A stretch of DNA of 23,278 nt, taken from positions 1-23,278 of the IMG/VR virus record IMGVR_UViG_3300029319_000379, one strand, 5' to 3'. This stretch comes from a virus. Below the pieces are notes generated by a model. It did not search any database. It had not been told where the DNA came from and worked only from the letters and a program-made list of their open reading frames with translations. This document shows, in pieces, positions 1-5,468 of this stretch. The stretch's first letter is position 1. Each line of letters opens with the position of its first letter. Both the position numbers and the translations under genes were made by a program.

Positions 1-200
1 AATGGTACGTCCGTAGTACCTGCCATAACGTGAGAGTCATGTGCGTTACACGCTAACTCTCGGATAACAGCACGTTCTTTGTTGCTGTATACTTTGTCTG
101 CGAACATATCAAGAATAAACGCTACGTCACCAATAGCAACATCACGCTGCTCAAAATCGCCAGAAAGAGTTACGTCTTGCGGTGCAGTTTCTAGTTTCAT
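1..200 (-). CDS. rIIA-like GHKL ATPase, N-terminal part (cut by window edge)
   Basis: The gene starts at the ATG at 198-200 and runs off the left end, leaving 66 residues. The visible part contains KVYSNKERAVIRELACNAHD, which matches the opening of T4 rIIA-type proteins (a helix with R-A-V-x-R-E-L-x-x-N-x-x-D-x-H). The E-L-x-x-N-x-x-D pattern is the N-box of GHKL (Hsp90/MutL/histidine kinase) ATPases, where Asn binds Mg2+. In T4, rIIA is a membrane-associated protein involved in lysis inhibition and exclusion by lambda rex; its biochemical role is unclear, so function here is inferred from family only. A strong promoter (240-267) lies just upstream, and its -35 overlaps the stop codon of the preceding gene. 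Identification of the N-box is confident; the rest of the protein cannot be seen. Confidence 0.8.
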   Translation of the reverse strand, partial: MKLETAPQDVTLSGDFEQRDVAIGDVAFILDMFADKVYSNKERAVIRELACNAHDSHVMAGTTDVP

Positions 201-239
201 CTAATCGTCCTTAATGTGGTTGGTTGGTCGTATGGCTTT

Positions 240-267
240 ATTATACCATACAATATCGGAATGTCAA
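240..267 (-). promoter_or_regulatory. early promoter for the rIIA-like gene
   Basis: On the - strand TTGACA and TATAAT are separated by 16 nt, with CCGATA inside the spacer. It belongs to the 13-member leftward promoter family of this window. The -35 overlaps the TGA of the upstream 58-residue gene. Confidence 0.8.
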
Positions 268-440
268 CGGGTAAACTTAAATAATTTTGAAAAAAAGTCT
301 CGCCGCTTTCTTTTCCTTGCTAAATTCTCGTGCAGATCAAGAAAATCTTCTACATCTTTTTTATTCCATAGTTTTTTACTTAGCTTTCCATCTTCGCTTT
401 GTACTGTCCAACTGGTATCTTTGTTGTATGTAACTTTCAT
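264..440 (-). CDS. small basic protein, unknown function (58 aa)
   Basis: This 58-residue frame starts at an ATG that overlaps the TAA of the previous gene by one base (TAATG), which implies translational coupling. The protein begins MKVTYNKDTSWTVQ and ends in a strongly basic, aromatic tail (RKRKRRDFFSKLF) that may form an amphipathic, membrane- or nucleic-acid-binding helix. The middle, KKLWNKKDVEDFLDLHENLA, looks helical. I do not recognise the family. It is the last gene of the leftward microprotein operon that begins near 1519. Its TGA lies inside the -35 box of the rIIA promoter, so there is no spacer before the next transcription unit. Confidence 0.7.
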   Translation of the reverse strand: MKVTYNKDTSWTVQSEDGKLSKKLWNKKDVEDFLDLHENLARKRKRRDFFSKLFKFTR

Positions 441-628
441 TAAAATCCGAGATCCTCCAAGTCTAGTTCTAGTTGCTCCATATTGAGATGAAACAACTCT
501 TCTTCTTCCAACATGCTAGAGTAAACGTCATCATAAACAAACTGTCGTAACTCATCCAATGTCATTCCATCAACAATGTAATCAGTCAACTTCTGAATCA
601 TCTTGTGGGTGGGTACTGTATCATTCAT
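440..628 (-). CDS. small acidic protein, unknown function (62 aa)
   Basis: A 62-residue, strongly acidic protein (MNDTVPTHKMIQKLTDYIVD..., ending in LELDLEDLGF). The start has a purine-rich GAGGAA ribosome site. It overlaps the preceding gene (621-821) by 8 nt, and its own stop overlaps the next start, so it is embedded in a coupled operon. Composition resembles its upstream neighbour: both carry the pattern 'L-x-D-x-I/V-D-G-x-x-x-x-x-L', which may reflect duplication. The charge would suit a protein inhibitor or DNA mimic, but nothing in the sequence proves that. The family is not recognised. Confidence 0.7.
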   Translation of the reverse strand: MNDTVPTHKMIQKLTDYIVDGMTLDELRQFVYDDVYSSMLEEEELFHLNMEQLELDLEDLGF

Positions 629-821
629 TATCTAATTCCTCAAGAGTATAATCTTCTGCATCTGAAACGGCACGATCAATGTCGTACTGATAGTCCTGAA
701 ACAATGACGTTTGAGCATAGTCTAGCAGGCAATCCATATCCCAACCGTCTATTACCAGTCTAGCAAGATTTTCAAGTCTGTCAACATTTAAATCTGTATC
801 TTTAATTTTTTCTTGGTTCAT
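621..821 (-). CDS. small acidic protein, unknown function (66 aa)
   Basis: I place the start at the ATG of MNQEKIKDTDL because GGAGATTGAAG lies directly in front of it; a longer in-frame extension to 854 has no ribosome site. The 66 residues are acidic. The core ENLARLVIDGWDMDCLLDYA resembles the equivalent stretch of the next gene (LTDYIVDGMTLDELRQFVYD), suggesting a paralogous pair. The start overlaps the upstream 32-residue membrane peptide by 20 nt. Function is unknown. Confidence 0.7.
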   Translation of the reverse strand: MNQEKIKDTDLNVDRLENLARLVIDGWDMDCLLDYAQTSLFQDYQYDIDRAVSDAEDYTLEELDNE

Positions 822-900
822 CTTCAATCTCCAATATTGTTCCCAGAATAACAAGTGACATCAAAAAACCTATCGCAGTCATCAAAATTATATTACTCAT
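802..900 (-). CDS. 32-aa single-span membrane peptide
   Basis: The ATG is preceded by a good ribosome site (GTGGAGATTGACG), almost identical to the one used by the next gene. The peptide has a hydrophobic stretch of about 20 residues (ILMTAIGFLMSLVILGTILE) followed by a charged tail, so it should insert in the inner membrane. It overlaps the downstream gene by 20 nt, as the other genes of the operon do. No family is recognised; the ribosome site and operon position are the main support for it being real. Confidence 0.6.
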   Translation of the reverse strand: MSNIILMTAIGFLMSLVILGTILEIEDEPRKN

Positions 901-915
901 CGTCAATCTCCACTG

Positions 916-1043
916 TTATATTTTCCCAATTACTGTCAAAAGACTTGCTAATTTGTTATCTGCTTCATGGAATTTGAATCCGTAAACATGTAGAGGATTA
1001 CTACTCTTCTTCTTCTTTTTTTTTTAGAAGCAGAAATAATCAC
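916..1043 (-). CDS. possible frameshifted small gene across an A10 run
   Basis: A GTG start overlaps the TGA of the upstream gene (GTGA). The zero frame reads VIISASKKK, enters an A10 run, and continues as a poor Arg-rich reading that stops at 948. A -1 shift within the A run (a slippery A-AAA-AAA type site) would instead join it to a protein-like frame containing SSNPLHVYGFKFHEADNKLA. That frame stops at 916, in normal position before the next ribosome site. The result would be about 42 residues. It may be a programmed -1 frameshift, polymerase slippage, a real decay event, or a homopolymer sequencing error. Coding status is uncertain. Confidence 0.35.
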
Positions 1044-1249
1044 GTCCAATCTTTCACCATGTCCTTATATTTGACTTTACCATACTTGTATCCGATTCCT
1101 GAGTTGGATATTACAGTATAATCTAAGGTTTCATCTTCTATTAATTCTTGAAGGTAATCGTATACATCACAGTCAAGAACCGTTTGCTCTTCGTCGCTTT
1201 CTCCATTTGGTGGATCAAACTCTAATTCAATTATTACTTTGTGGCTCAT
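1040..1249 (-). CDS. small acidic protein, unknown function (69 aa)
   Basis: Starts at MSHKVIIELEF with GGAGATTGAAG just upstream; a slightly longer reading from TTG is less likely. The 69-residue product is acidic in the middle (PPNGESDEEQTV) and ends with a more basic strand-rich part (YGKVKYKDMVKDWT). Alternating hydrophobic residues suggest a small beta-rich fold. It overlaps the upstream 51-residue gene by 23 nt. Unrecognised; part of the same coupled operon. Confidence 0.75.
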   Translation of the reverse strand: MSHKVIIELEFDPPNGESDEEQTVLDCDVYDYLQELIEDETLDYTVISNSGIGYKYGKVKYKDMVKDWT

Positions 1250-1382
1250 CTTCAATCTCCTCGACTAACATTAGCTGGTTGAACGCTTCAATTTCCACCA
1301 CTTCGTATTTCTTGCCTTGATGCTCGTACAAATCCCCTATACTATAGCCATCTTTTAAGTCAACATAATAAGTTTTGCTCAT
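1227..1382 (-). CDS. 51-aa hypothetical protein
   Basis: The ATG overlaps the upstream gene's TAA by one base, with GAGGACGA as ribosome site. The product begins MSKTYYVDLKDGYSIGDLYE and carries KKYEVVEIEAFNQL, reading as a compact beta-rich, mildly acidic microprotein. It sits between two other microproteins under the 1548-1575 promoter. Function is unknown; coding potential is supported by codon structure, ribosome site and overlap arrangement. Confidence 0.7.
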   Translation of the reverse strand: MSKTYYVDLKDGYSIGDLYEHQGKKYEVVEIEAFNQLMLVEEIEDEPQSNN

Positions 1383-1519
1383 TATTCGTCCTCGATTAGT
1401 AGTTCGATTTCACCTTTCTGTAATCGCTCGATGTACCAATCGACCGCTTGTTCACGGGCATCTTCTTCTGATTCTGCTTCAAACGCACAGCCCGATTCAA
1501 TATAAACGTAGTAAGTCAT
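1382..1519 (-). CDS. 45-aa acidic hypothetical protein, first gene of microprotein operon
   Basis: First gene after the promoter at 1548-1575, with an excellent AAAGGAGA ribosome site. The 45 residues start MTYYVYIESGCAFEAESEED and include AREQAVDWYIERLQ, a pattern (short strand, then 'A-x-S-E-x-x-A', then helix) common in small phage proteins of unknown role. It heads a chain of at least seven short genes running leftward to 264, most of them overlapping. Confidence 0.75.
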   Translation of the reverse strand: MTYYVYIESGCAFEAESEEDAREQAVDWYIERLQKGEIELLIEDE

Positions 1520-1547
1520 TGCTCGATCTCCTTTGGGTTATGCTTCC

Positions 1548-1575
1548 ATTATACAGTAGTTATCGGCTTTGTCAA
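1548..1575 (-). promoter_or_regulatory. early promoter of the microprotein operon
   Basis: TTGACA, 16-nt spacer containing CCGATA, TATAAT on the - strand; both hexamers are perfect consensus. It would drive all genes from 1519 to 264. Confidence 0.85.
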
Positions 1576-1604
1576 GTAGGAAGTTTAATATTTTTCAAAA
1601 TATC

Positions 1605-1880
1605 TCATTTCCAGAACATGAATATCTTAGACAGTAGACTTGTGCGTTTGGTTTTTTTTGAGTGGTTTTTTTGAGATTTATTTATTTTTTTAAATTCTTT
1701 GTTAATCTCGTTTACAGAGTCTCTTTTACGCCAGTCACTTAAATGCCTCATGTATTGACTATCTGACATATCATTACTGTTCCACACCATAGCGTTCTCC
1801 CGTTTAGTTTCTTCGTCATCTATTCCTAAAGTTTTACCATCTACAAATGGAAACTGGTCGCCTAGAGGTTTGTCGTTCAT
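1605..1880 (-). CDS. hypothetical protein with basic C-terminus (91 aa)
   Basis: The start MNDKPLGDQFPFVDG has GGAGATG upstream, but the -10 hexamer of its promoter (1892-1919) ends only 12 nt before the ATG, so the mRNA leader is extremely short or absent. Residues 1-45 are polar and acidic, with MVWNSNDMSDSQYMRHLSDW, and 46-91 are strongly basic (KKINKSQKNHSKKTKRTS), ending in a hydrophobic patch LLSKIFMFWK. This could be a peripheral membrane or nucleic-acid-binding tail. Not a family I recognise. Confidence 0.7.
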   Translation of the reverse strand: MNDKPLGDQFPFVDGKTLGIDDEETKRENAMVWNSNDMSDSQYMRHLSDWRKRDSVNEINKEFKKINKSQKNHSKKTKRTSLLSKIFMFWK

Positions 1881-1891
1881 CTGACATCTCC

Positions 1892-1919
1892 ATTATATGG
1901 TACGTATCGTCGTTATCAA
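1892..1919 (-). promoter_or_regulatory. early promoter for the 91-aa gene
   Basis: TTGATA, 16-nt spacer with ACGATA, TATAAT on the - strand. Its -35 starts 4 nt after the stop of the thioredoxin-like gene, another case of a promoter abutting a stop codon. Confidence 0.7.
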
Positions 1920-1922
1920 GCT

Positions 1923-2333
1923 CTACCTTAAATTTTTCTTTAGTATTTCCAAAAGTTTAGTTTTACTCAGACCGCCAGTTTTTCTGTCTATGATCGAATC
2001 TGCTCTTTTGAATACCATAGTTGGCAAGCGTTTTATCTTGTATTTTTTTGCAATTTCTTTGTCTTGGTCGTAATCATAAATCATAAAACTATATTTGTCC
2101 AGTTCTTTCTTGACTTCCTTGTCTTTGAACAGTAGTTTCATTTTTCTACAAGGGGGACACCAAGCGGCCCCAAAATACAAAAGTTCAGTTTTTATTTCTT
2201 GTTCTTGTGTTTTAGGTTCGTTTTGACTATTGCTTTCCTCAGTCTGGTACATTTTGCCCATATTTGGAGCAGATGACAGGCTGAACATTATAAGGCACAG
2301 TCCCGCTAATATTGATGGGGTTGTTCGTATCAT
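1923..2333 (-). CDS. exported thioredoxin-like protein
   Basis: 136 residues. Residues 1-21 form a typical signal sequence (MIRT, then a hydrophobic core, then SLSSAP), so the protein is probably periplasmic or membrane-anchored. A polar linker of about 25 residues follows, then a thioredoxin fold from about residue 47 with the active site W58-C-P-P-C62 and the conserved cis-proline at about residue 104 (KRLPTMVF). A CPPC centre is typical of TlpA/DsbE-like reductants or oxidants rather than the CGPC of cytosolic thioredoxin. The start has AGGAG. A phage periplasmic redox protein might help fold exported phage proteins or reshape envelope disulfides; that is inference. It is separated from the upstream zinc-ribbon gene by a short promoter-like region. 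Confidence 0.85.
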   Translation of the reverse strand: MIRTTPSILAGLCLIMFSLSSAPNMGKMYQTEESNSQNEPKTQEQEIKTELLYFGAAWCPPCRKMKLLFKDKEVKKELDKYSFMIYDYDQDKEIAKKYKIKRLPTMVFKRADSIIDRKTGGLSKTKLLEILKKNLR

Positions 2334-2364
2334 TATATCTCCTAAAATAGTTTAAGTGATATAT

Positions 2365-2376
2365 ATAATACACAAT
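2365..2376 (-). promoter_or_regulatory. TTGTGTATTAT-type promoter element (leftward)
   Basis: On the - strand ATTGTGTATTAT lies about 30 nt before the thioredoxin-like ATG. It matches the TGTG-TATWAT extended -10-like element found upstream of late + strand genes and lacks an obvious -35 at 16-17 nt. If functional, this leftward gene would belong to the late regulon. Confidence 0.4.
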
Positions 2377-2388
2377 TAGCCGATAGTG

Positions 2389-2556
2389 TTAGTTTTCAAA
2401 ACATTTTGAGGGTATAGTTTTAACAGAGTCTCTGACTGCTTTTTCGTGACACTCAGCACATCTGTATACCTTTCCTCTGTTGGTGGATAGAGGATAATAA
2501 TCAGTGGTTTTCTCCCCACAGTCTACACAGGTTTTTGAAATCTTTTTTTTGTCCAT
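2389..2556 (-). CDS. 55-aa zinc-ribbon microprotein
   Basis: A 55-residue basic protein with two CxxC knuckles, C10-V-D-C13 and C33-A-E-C36, about 20 residues apart, typical of a small zinc ribbon. The region between them (DYYPLSTNRGKVY) resembles zinc ribbons of phage HNH-associated and DNA-binding proteins. There is a weak AAGAG ribosome site. It lies upstream of the thioredoxin-like gene in the same direction. Zinc binding is inferred from the cysteine spacing; partner and role are unknown. Confidence 0.7.
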   Translation of the reverse strand: MDKKKISKTCVDCGEKTTDYYPLSTNRGKVYRCAECHEKAVRDSVKTIPSKCFEN

Positions 2557-3064
2557 AAAATAACTCTTTTCTTTTTTAAATTACTTAGCAGAGACAGATT
2601 AGTTATAATATAATAGCATAGAGATAATACTACAACACATACAAATATACCAAATACATACAGTAAAACAATAATAAAGTACAAGACATCGCATTTTTTA
2701 CCAATGTGAGATTTTGAGATTGAACCTGCTCCGCCCGCAATAAGTAATTATTTGTTTTTATTTGCAAAAAGTCGGCCCTAAAAGATAAAAATTAGCGTCT
2801 ATTATGCCCCAAGTTGAAACAATATGTTTGCATTTTGACTGAATATATGCTAATATAAGGTATATATGACTCAAGTACAAACACTAAATTACTTCAAACT
2901 CTTAATTGTATTAGTTTTTGGCAAGAAAGAAATAATATTGTTTGATTGCCTGCCCCAAGACCGCAAGGTCATGTATTGTGCATAGATTGCTGTTCATATT
3001 TTATGTTTGTGTATGTATAAAATGTATACTTGTCATACCTTAACTATCATAGGTTGGAGTTAAA
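2557..3064. other. intergenic region without a convincing gene
   Basis: About 500 nt of very AT-rich DNA between the leftward zinc-ribbon gene and the rightward gene at 3065. A hydrophobic reading on the - strand (2523-2684) lacks a ribosome site and an ATG and is not called. A perfect 4-bp hairpin with a GCAA tetraloop sits at 2959-2970. A weak rightward promoter, TTCATA-17-TATAAA, lies about 40 nt before the next gene. Nothing else stands out. Confidence 0.5.
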
Positions 3065-3382
3065 ATGAAATTAGATAAATTCAAGATTCTATGCGATGCT
3101 GATGTTAAATTTGGATCATCTAGGTACGGAGTAGAATCTATTAGTCTGTCGGAAAGGTGTGTCGATATATCTCAAGAATGGATAGATACATACAAAGATA
3201 ATTATGGGGCATTACTAAATAAAGATGTCAAGACTCTTAAAAAAGAATTAAAAGATTATATCCGCCCAAGAGCAAAGAAAGCTAAATTCATTCCCTCATT
3301 TATATGGTGGTGGATTGCAGGGCAAGTAATCAAATGGGTTGTTGATAAAGTAATAGAGTACATAATAAATAACCATACATAA
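3065..3382 (+). CDS. hypothetical protein with hydrophobic C-terminal helix (105 aa)
   Basis: The only rightward gene in the left arm. It starts with GGAGTTAAAATG. Residues 1-75 are polar with mixed charge (MKLDKFKILCDADVKFGSSR... ELKDYIRPRAKKAKF). Residues about 76-102 (PSFIWWWIAGQVIKWVVDKV) are a Trp-rich hydrophobic or amphipathic helix, suggesting membrane association. I do not recognise the family. Its isolation, opposite strand and flanking non-coding DNA make it look like an independently expressed insert (a moron-type gene). Confidence 0.7.
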   Translation: MKLDKFKILCDADVKFGSSRYGVESISLSERCVDISQEWIDTYKDNYGALLNKDVKTLKKELKDYIRPRAKKAKFIPSFIWWWIAGQVIKWVVDKVIEYIINNHT

Positions 3383-3494
3383 AAACATTCTCTGCTCCAA
3401 TTCTATTCGAGTAGGACAAAGGTAAGGATGTGTCGGTACTTATGTACATTTCCATACAAAATCTTATCAGAATATCTCTCTATGTCAAATAAAA

Positions 3495-3790
3495 ATTTGG
3501 TCAATTTGGCTGACTAGCAGCAATGGCAGCAATCTGTTAAGATAAGGAGGGACAAAGGTGCTATTTTCGCTGACTATCACCAATGCCCACAGTCTGGGAT
3601 GTTGAGGTGGGACAGTTGTCATTTTCGCTGACTATACGTTATCGTGCGGTTCTCTGGAAAGAAGGGGGGCGACAAGTCTCAAAGTGGCTGACTGTTGGAT
3701 ATCATGAGGTTCTCTGGAAAGTAGAGGAAGGACATCCCCGAAGAAAGTGGCGGATAAGATTGTGGCATGAGATTATAAATTATCCTAATA
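3495..3790. repeat. degenerate ~60-bp tandem repeat array (4-5 units)
   Basis: The core GCTGACT recurs at 3509, 3569, 3627 and 3687, with a fainter unit near 3750, giving periods of 60, 58, 60 and about 63 bp. Each unit also ends in a purine block around GGGACA (GGAGGGACA, GGTGGGACA, GGGGGCGACA, GGAAGGACA). GGTTCTCTGGAAAG is exact in units 3 and 4. A reading frame across the last units yields a 20-residue protein repeat (VLWK...), but the 58-bp unit breaks the frame, so I treat the array as non-coding or decayed. A leftward promoter at 3809-3836 points into it. Confidence 0.7.
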
Positions 3791-3808
3791 CTAGAAGGCC
3801 CTAGATAC

Positions 3809-3836
3809 ATTATACCATATACATCGACACATGCAA
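3809..3836 (-). promoter_or_regulatory. early-type promoter reading into the tandem repeat array
   Basis: TTGCAT, 16-nt spacer with TCGATG, perfect TATAAT on the - strand. No leftward gene follows; the transcript would cover the 60-bp repeat array. Confidence 0.55.
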
Positions 3837-3850
3837 GAATATACTTTACA

Positions 3851-3963
3851 TAAACCCTTATATAATAACTACTTACGACATCAAGATAATTTGCATTGAT
3901 TCATTGGCACAAAAGTTGCGGGCCCGTTTTTTCGTAAGTCCTTACATAGCAAGGGTTTACGTC
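3851..3963. repeat. dyad repeat pair (copies 1 and 2)
   Basis: Two copies of the 29-nt intergenic dyad, 3851-3879 and 3935-3963. Each is two 9-nt arms of the type TAAGTCCTT and AAGGACTTA separated by 7 nt and ending near ACGTC. The second copy has arms TAAGTCCTT and AAGGGTTTA. Here the pair is wider apart than elsewhere (84 nt start to start) and lacks the usual GCGGCGGGG core. Confidence 0.75.
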
Positions 3964-3988
3964 AACGCTCTGTAGCAAACGACATGCC

Positions 3989-4024
3989 AAAAAAAAGCCG
4001 CCCTCCCCCGAAGAGAAGAGCGGC
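3989..4024 (-). terminator. intrinsic terminator of the DUF932 gene
   Basis: On the - strand a GC-rich stem, GCCGC paired with GCGGC and extended inward by wobble pairs, is followed by eight T. It lies 31 nt after the stop at 4055. Confidence 0.85.
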
Positions 4025-4054
4025 AGCCACCCACACTCACGAAAATCCTATGAC

Positions 4055-4969
4055 CTATGACGCAAGGGCCAAAACCATTTTTTCGGCCTCGTTCACGGCA
4101 GGATCTTTGGCGGCTCGGAGAATCCGGTCGAACTCTCCCTTGAAACCGTCCTTGGCTTGTGCATCGTGCTGCACATAGCCTTGGATCGCGTTAAACGCTT
4201 CCCATGCGGAGACGGTATCGTCTTGCAGGGTAGGACGACCGGTACGAACACGCTCGCGGTTGAGACGCTTCCAGATCGCTTCTGTGCGATTCTGGTGAGT
4301 TGTGACAGCCCGAACACGTTGACCAGCAGCGGCAAGCGTCAACTGCTCGTCAGAAGGACGACCGTAGATCCTATCGAGAAACTCGACCATGCGAACCTCG
4401 CGGGATTCCAACTCCTTAGCAACCTCGACGAGATGCTCCCAACCTTCGGACAGTTTACCGAAAGTCTCGATGAGTTCATCCATCGCAGAACGCAAGCCGG
4501 ACGAATGGCGAATCTTGACACAAGTGCCAGAAACTCGACGCATCATCGCGAGATTGTTGCACGCATCGCGGTAGTATCCCATCGTACCGGTGAAGGCTTG
4601 ACCATCGTAACCCGCACGAATAATAATTCTCGGGAAGATGTTGTCAGCAGTCCCGTAGATGGACTTGCGTTCCGCGTGCGTTGGAGCAACGGAAACGTAG
4701 TGACCTTCACGCCAGTGGGTTTTGACCTCGATCTCACCATCAAAGGCATCACCAGCAGCATCGACCAAAGCACAAACGTCCTCAGTCTCATGCGGAACAT
4801 ACCGCTTGGAGATGGACTTCACCCCCTTGATGTAGCCGGTATCGGAACGGAACAGGCCATATTGATCGGTCGGCATGTTCTCAGGCCCATATAATGGGAA
4901 CTTGTCCACGCTGAAATTGAAAGCCTCGCGAACGGTCGAGGAAACGTCAGATGCTTGAATGTTGCTCAT
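4055..4969 (-). CDS. DUF932 family protein (phage/plasmid-like, TIGR03299 type)
   Basis: 304 residues. The C-terminal half has the signature of the DUF932 phage/plasmid family: NNLAMMRRVSGTCVKIRHSS, then a helical stretch, then the closing SAWEAFNAIQGYVQHDAQ, which corresponds to the 'xxxNAFNAVxxYxxHD' end of the family. The N-terminal part (FPLYGPENMPTDQYGLFRSD) matches the 'x-x-T-x-x-Y-x-x-x-x-x-x' substrate-like opening of such proteins. Function is unknown; members are found on mobile elements, often near recombination or ssDNA-binding genes. It has its own promoter (5017-5044), ribosome site AAAGGG and terminator, so it is a monocistronic unit. It is visibly more GC-rich than its neighbours, consistent with recent acquisition or high-expression codon choice. 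Confidence 0.85.
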   Translation of the reverse strand: MSNIQASDVSSTVREAFNFSVDKFPLYGPENMPTDQYGLFRSDTGYIKGVKSISKRYVPHETEDVCALVDAAGDAFDGEIEVKTHWREGHYVSVAPTHAERKSIYGTADNIFPRIIIRAGYDGQAFTGTMGYYRDACNNLAMMRRVSGTCVKIRHSSGLRSAMDELIETFGKLSEGWEHLVEVAKELESREVRMVEFLDRIYGRPSDEQLTLAAAGQRVRAVTTHQNRTEAIWKRLNRERVRTGRPTLQDDTVSAWEAFNAIQGYVQHDAQAKDGFKGEFDRILRAAKDPAVNEAEKMVLALAS

Positions 4970-5016
4970 GATTAAACCCTTTCAGTGAGCGACTCGAAAC
5001 AAAAACTTACTCTTTT

Positions 5017-5044
5017 ATTATAATATATAATCGGCAAATGTCAA
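5017..5044 (-). promoter_or_regulatory. early promoter for the DUF932 gene
   Basis: TTGACA, 16-nt spacer with CCGATT, TATAAT on the - strand, perfect hexamers. Confidence 0.85.
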
Positions 5045-5065
5045 TAGACAACTTTAATTACTTGT

Positions 5066-5293
5066 TCAATTTTCTTGGAAATCGTCCTCATCATCTCCAA
5101 ACATCTCCTTCCAGCAATCGTCGCACGTTTGAGAGACAAGCATTTCACGTTGTGCGATAGATAAAAACGGCATCGCATTCTGAATCAATTCGCCACTCTG
5201 CCAAGCCATGAAGCTATTCACAGGCATAGTGATTGACTCAACATTACCGCACAGTCGGCACTGAACAGACTTGGAAAGCATTGGGTTGTCCAT
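5066..5293 (-). CDS. small zinc-ribbon protein, paralogue A (75 aa)
   Basis: The start is set at MDNPMLSKSV because AAGGAG precedes it; an upstream in-frame ATG at 5326 has no ribosome site and falls in the promoter. The 75 residues contain C12-R-L-C15 and C57-D-D-C60-W, a split zinc ribbon. Between them lies FMAWQSGELIQNAMPFLSIA followed by QREMLVSQ. This layout (aromatic-x-x-W-x-x-G-x-x-I-Q-x-A-x-P-x-L, then R-E-x-L-x-S, then C-x-x-C-W-x-x-M-F) recurs in many phage microproteins of unknown function. A second copy with the same signature lies at 7097-7312. The acidic tail DDEDDFQEN is typical of both. Own promoter at 5318-5345. Confidence 0.8.
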   Translation of the reverse strand: MDNPMLSKSVQCRLCGNVESITMPVNSFMAWQSGELIQNAMPFLSIAQREMLVSQTCDDCWKEMFGDDEDDFQEN

Positions 5294-5317
5294 AAAATTT
5301 CTCCTTGTGATACTAAC

Positions 5318-5345
5318 ATTATACAATATATATCGGCACTGTCAA
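5318..5345 (-). promoter_or_regulatory. early promoter for zinc-ribbon paralogue A
   Basis: TTGACA, 16-nt spacer with CCGATA, TATAAT on the - strand, lying 41 nt downstream of dyad repeat copies 3 and 4. Confidence 0.85.
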
Positions 5346-5386
5346 GGATAAAACTTTAACTTTTGTTGAATTATTCTTAATTGACG

Positions 5387-5468
5387 TAAGTTGTTGGTAT
5401 CAAAGGACTTAGATCGCGGCGGGGAGGCTTCGCCCGTCGTAAGTCGTTACGGGCAAAGGACTTAGGGC
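5387..5468. repeat. dyad repeat module (copies 3 and 4) with GC-rich core
   Basis: 29-nt dyads at 5387-5415 and 5440-5468, 53 nt apart start to start, enclosing GCGGCGGGG and the small inverted repeat GGCTTCGCC. The right copy touches the stop codon of the gene at 5468. It lies between that stop and the promoter of the next leftward unit. Confidence 0.85.

Noticed and set aside
2523-2684. Hydrophobic leftward reading (about 53 residues) overlapping the zinc-ribbon start
   Set aside because: No ATG and no ribosome site. All three frames of this AT-rich stretch are hydrophobic, so hydrophobicity is not evidence.
3495-3790. CRISPR array
   Set aside because: Units are degenerate along their whole length, without near-identical repeats and unique spacers, and no cas genes are present.
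3583-3804. Rightward 73-residue reading with a 20-residue repeat (VLWK...)
   Set aside because: It follows the 60-bp tandem repeat. The frame is lost at the 58-bp unit, there is no ribosome site, and a leftward promoter lies at its end. It is a product of the repeat rather than a gene.
3914-3933. Rightward terminator at GCGGGCCCGTTTTTT
   Set aside because: The palindrome CGGGCCCG has no room for a loop, and no rightward gene ends nearby.
4157-4894. Long rightward reading (245 residues) opposite the DUF932 gene
   Set aside because: Shadow of a GC-rich gene on the other strand; no ribosome site, and the DUF932 frame has a family signature, promoter and terminator.
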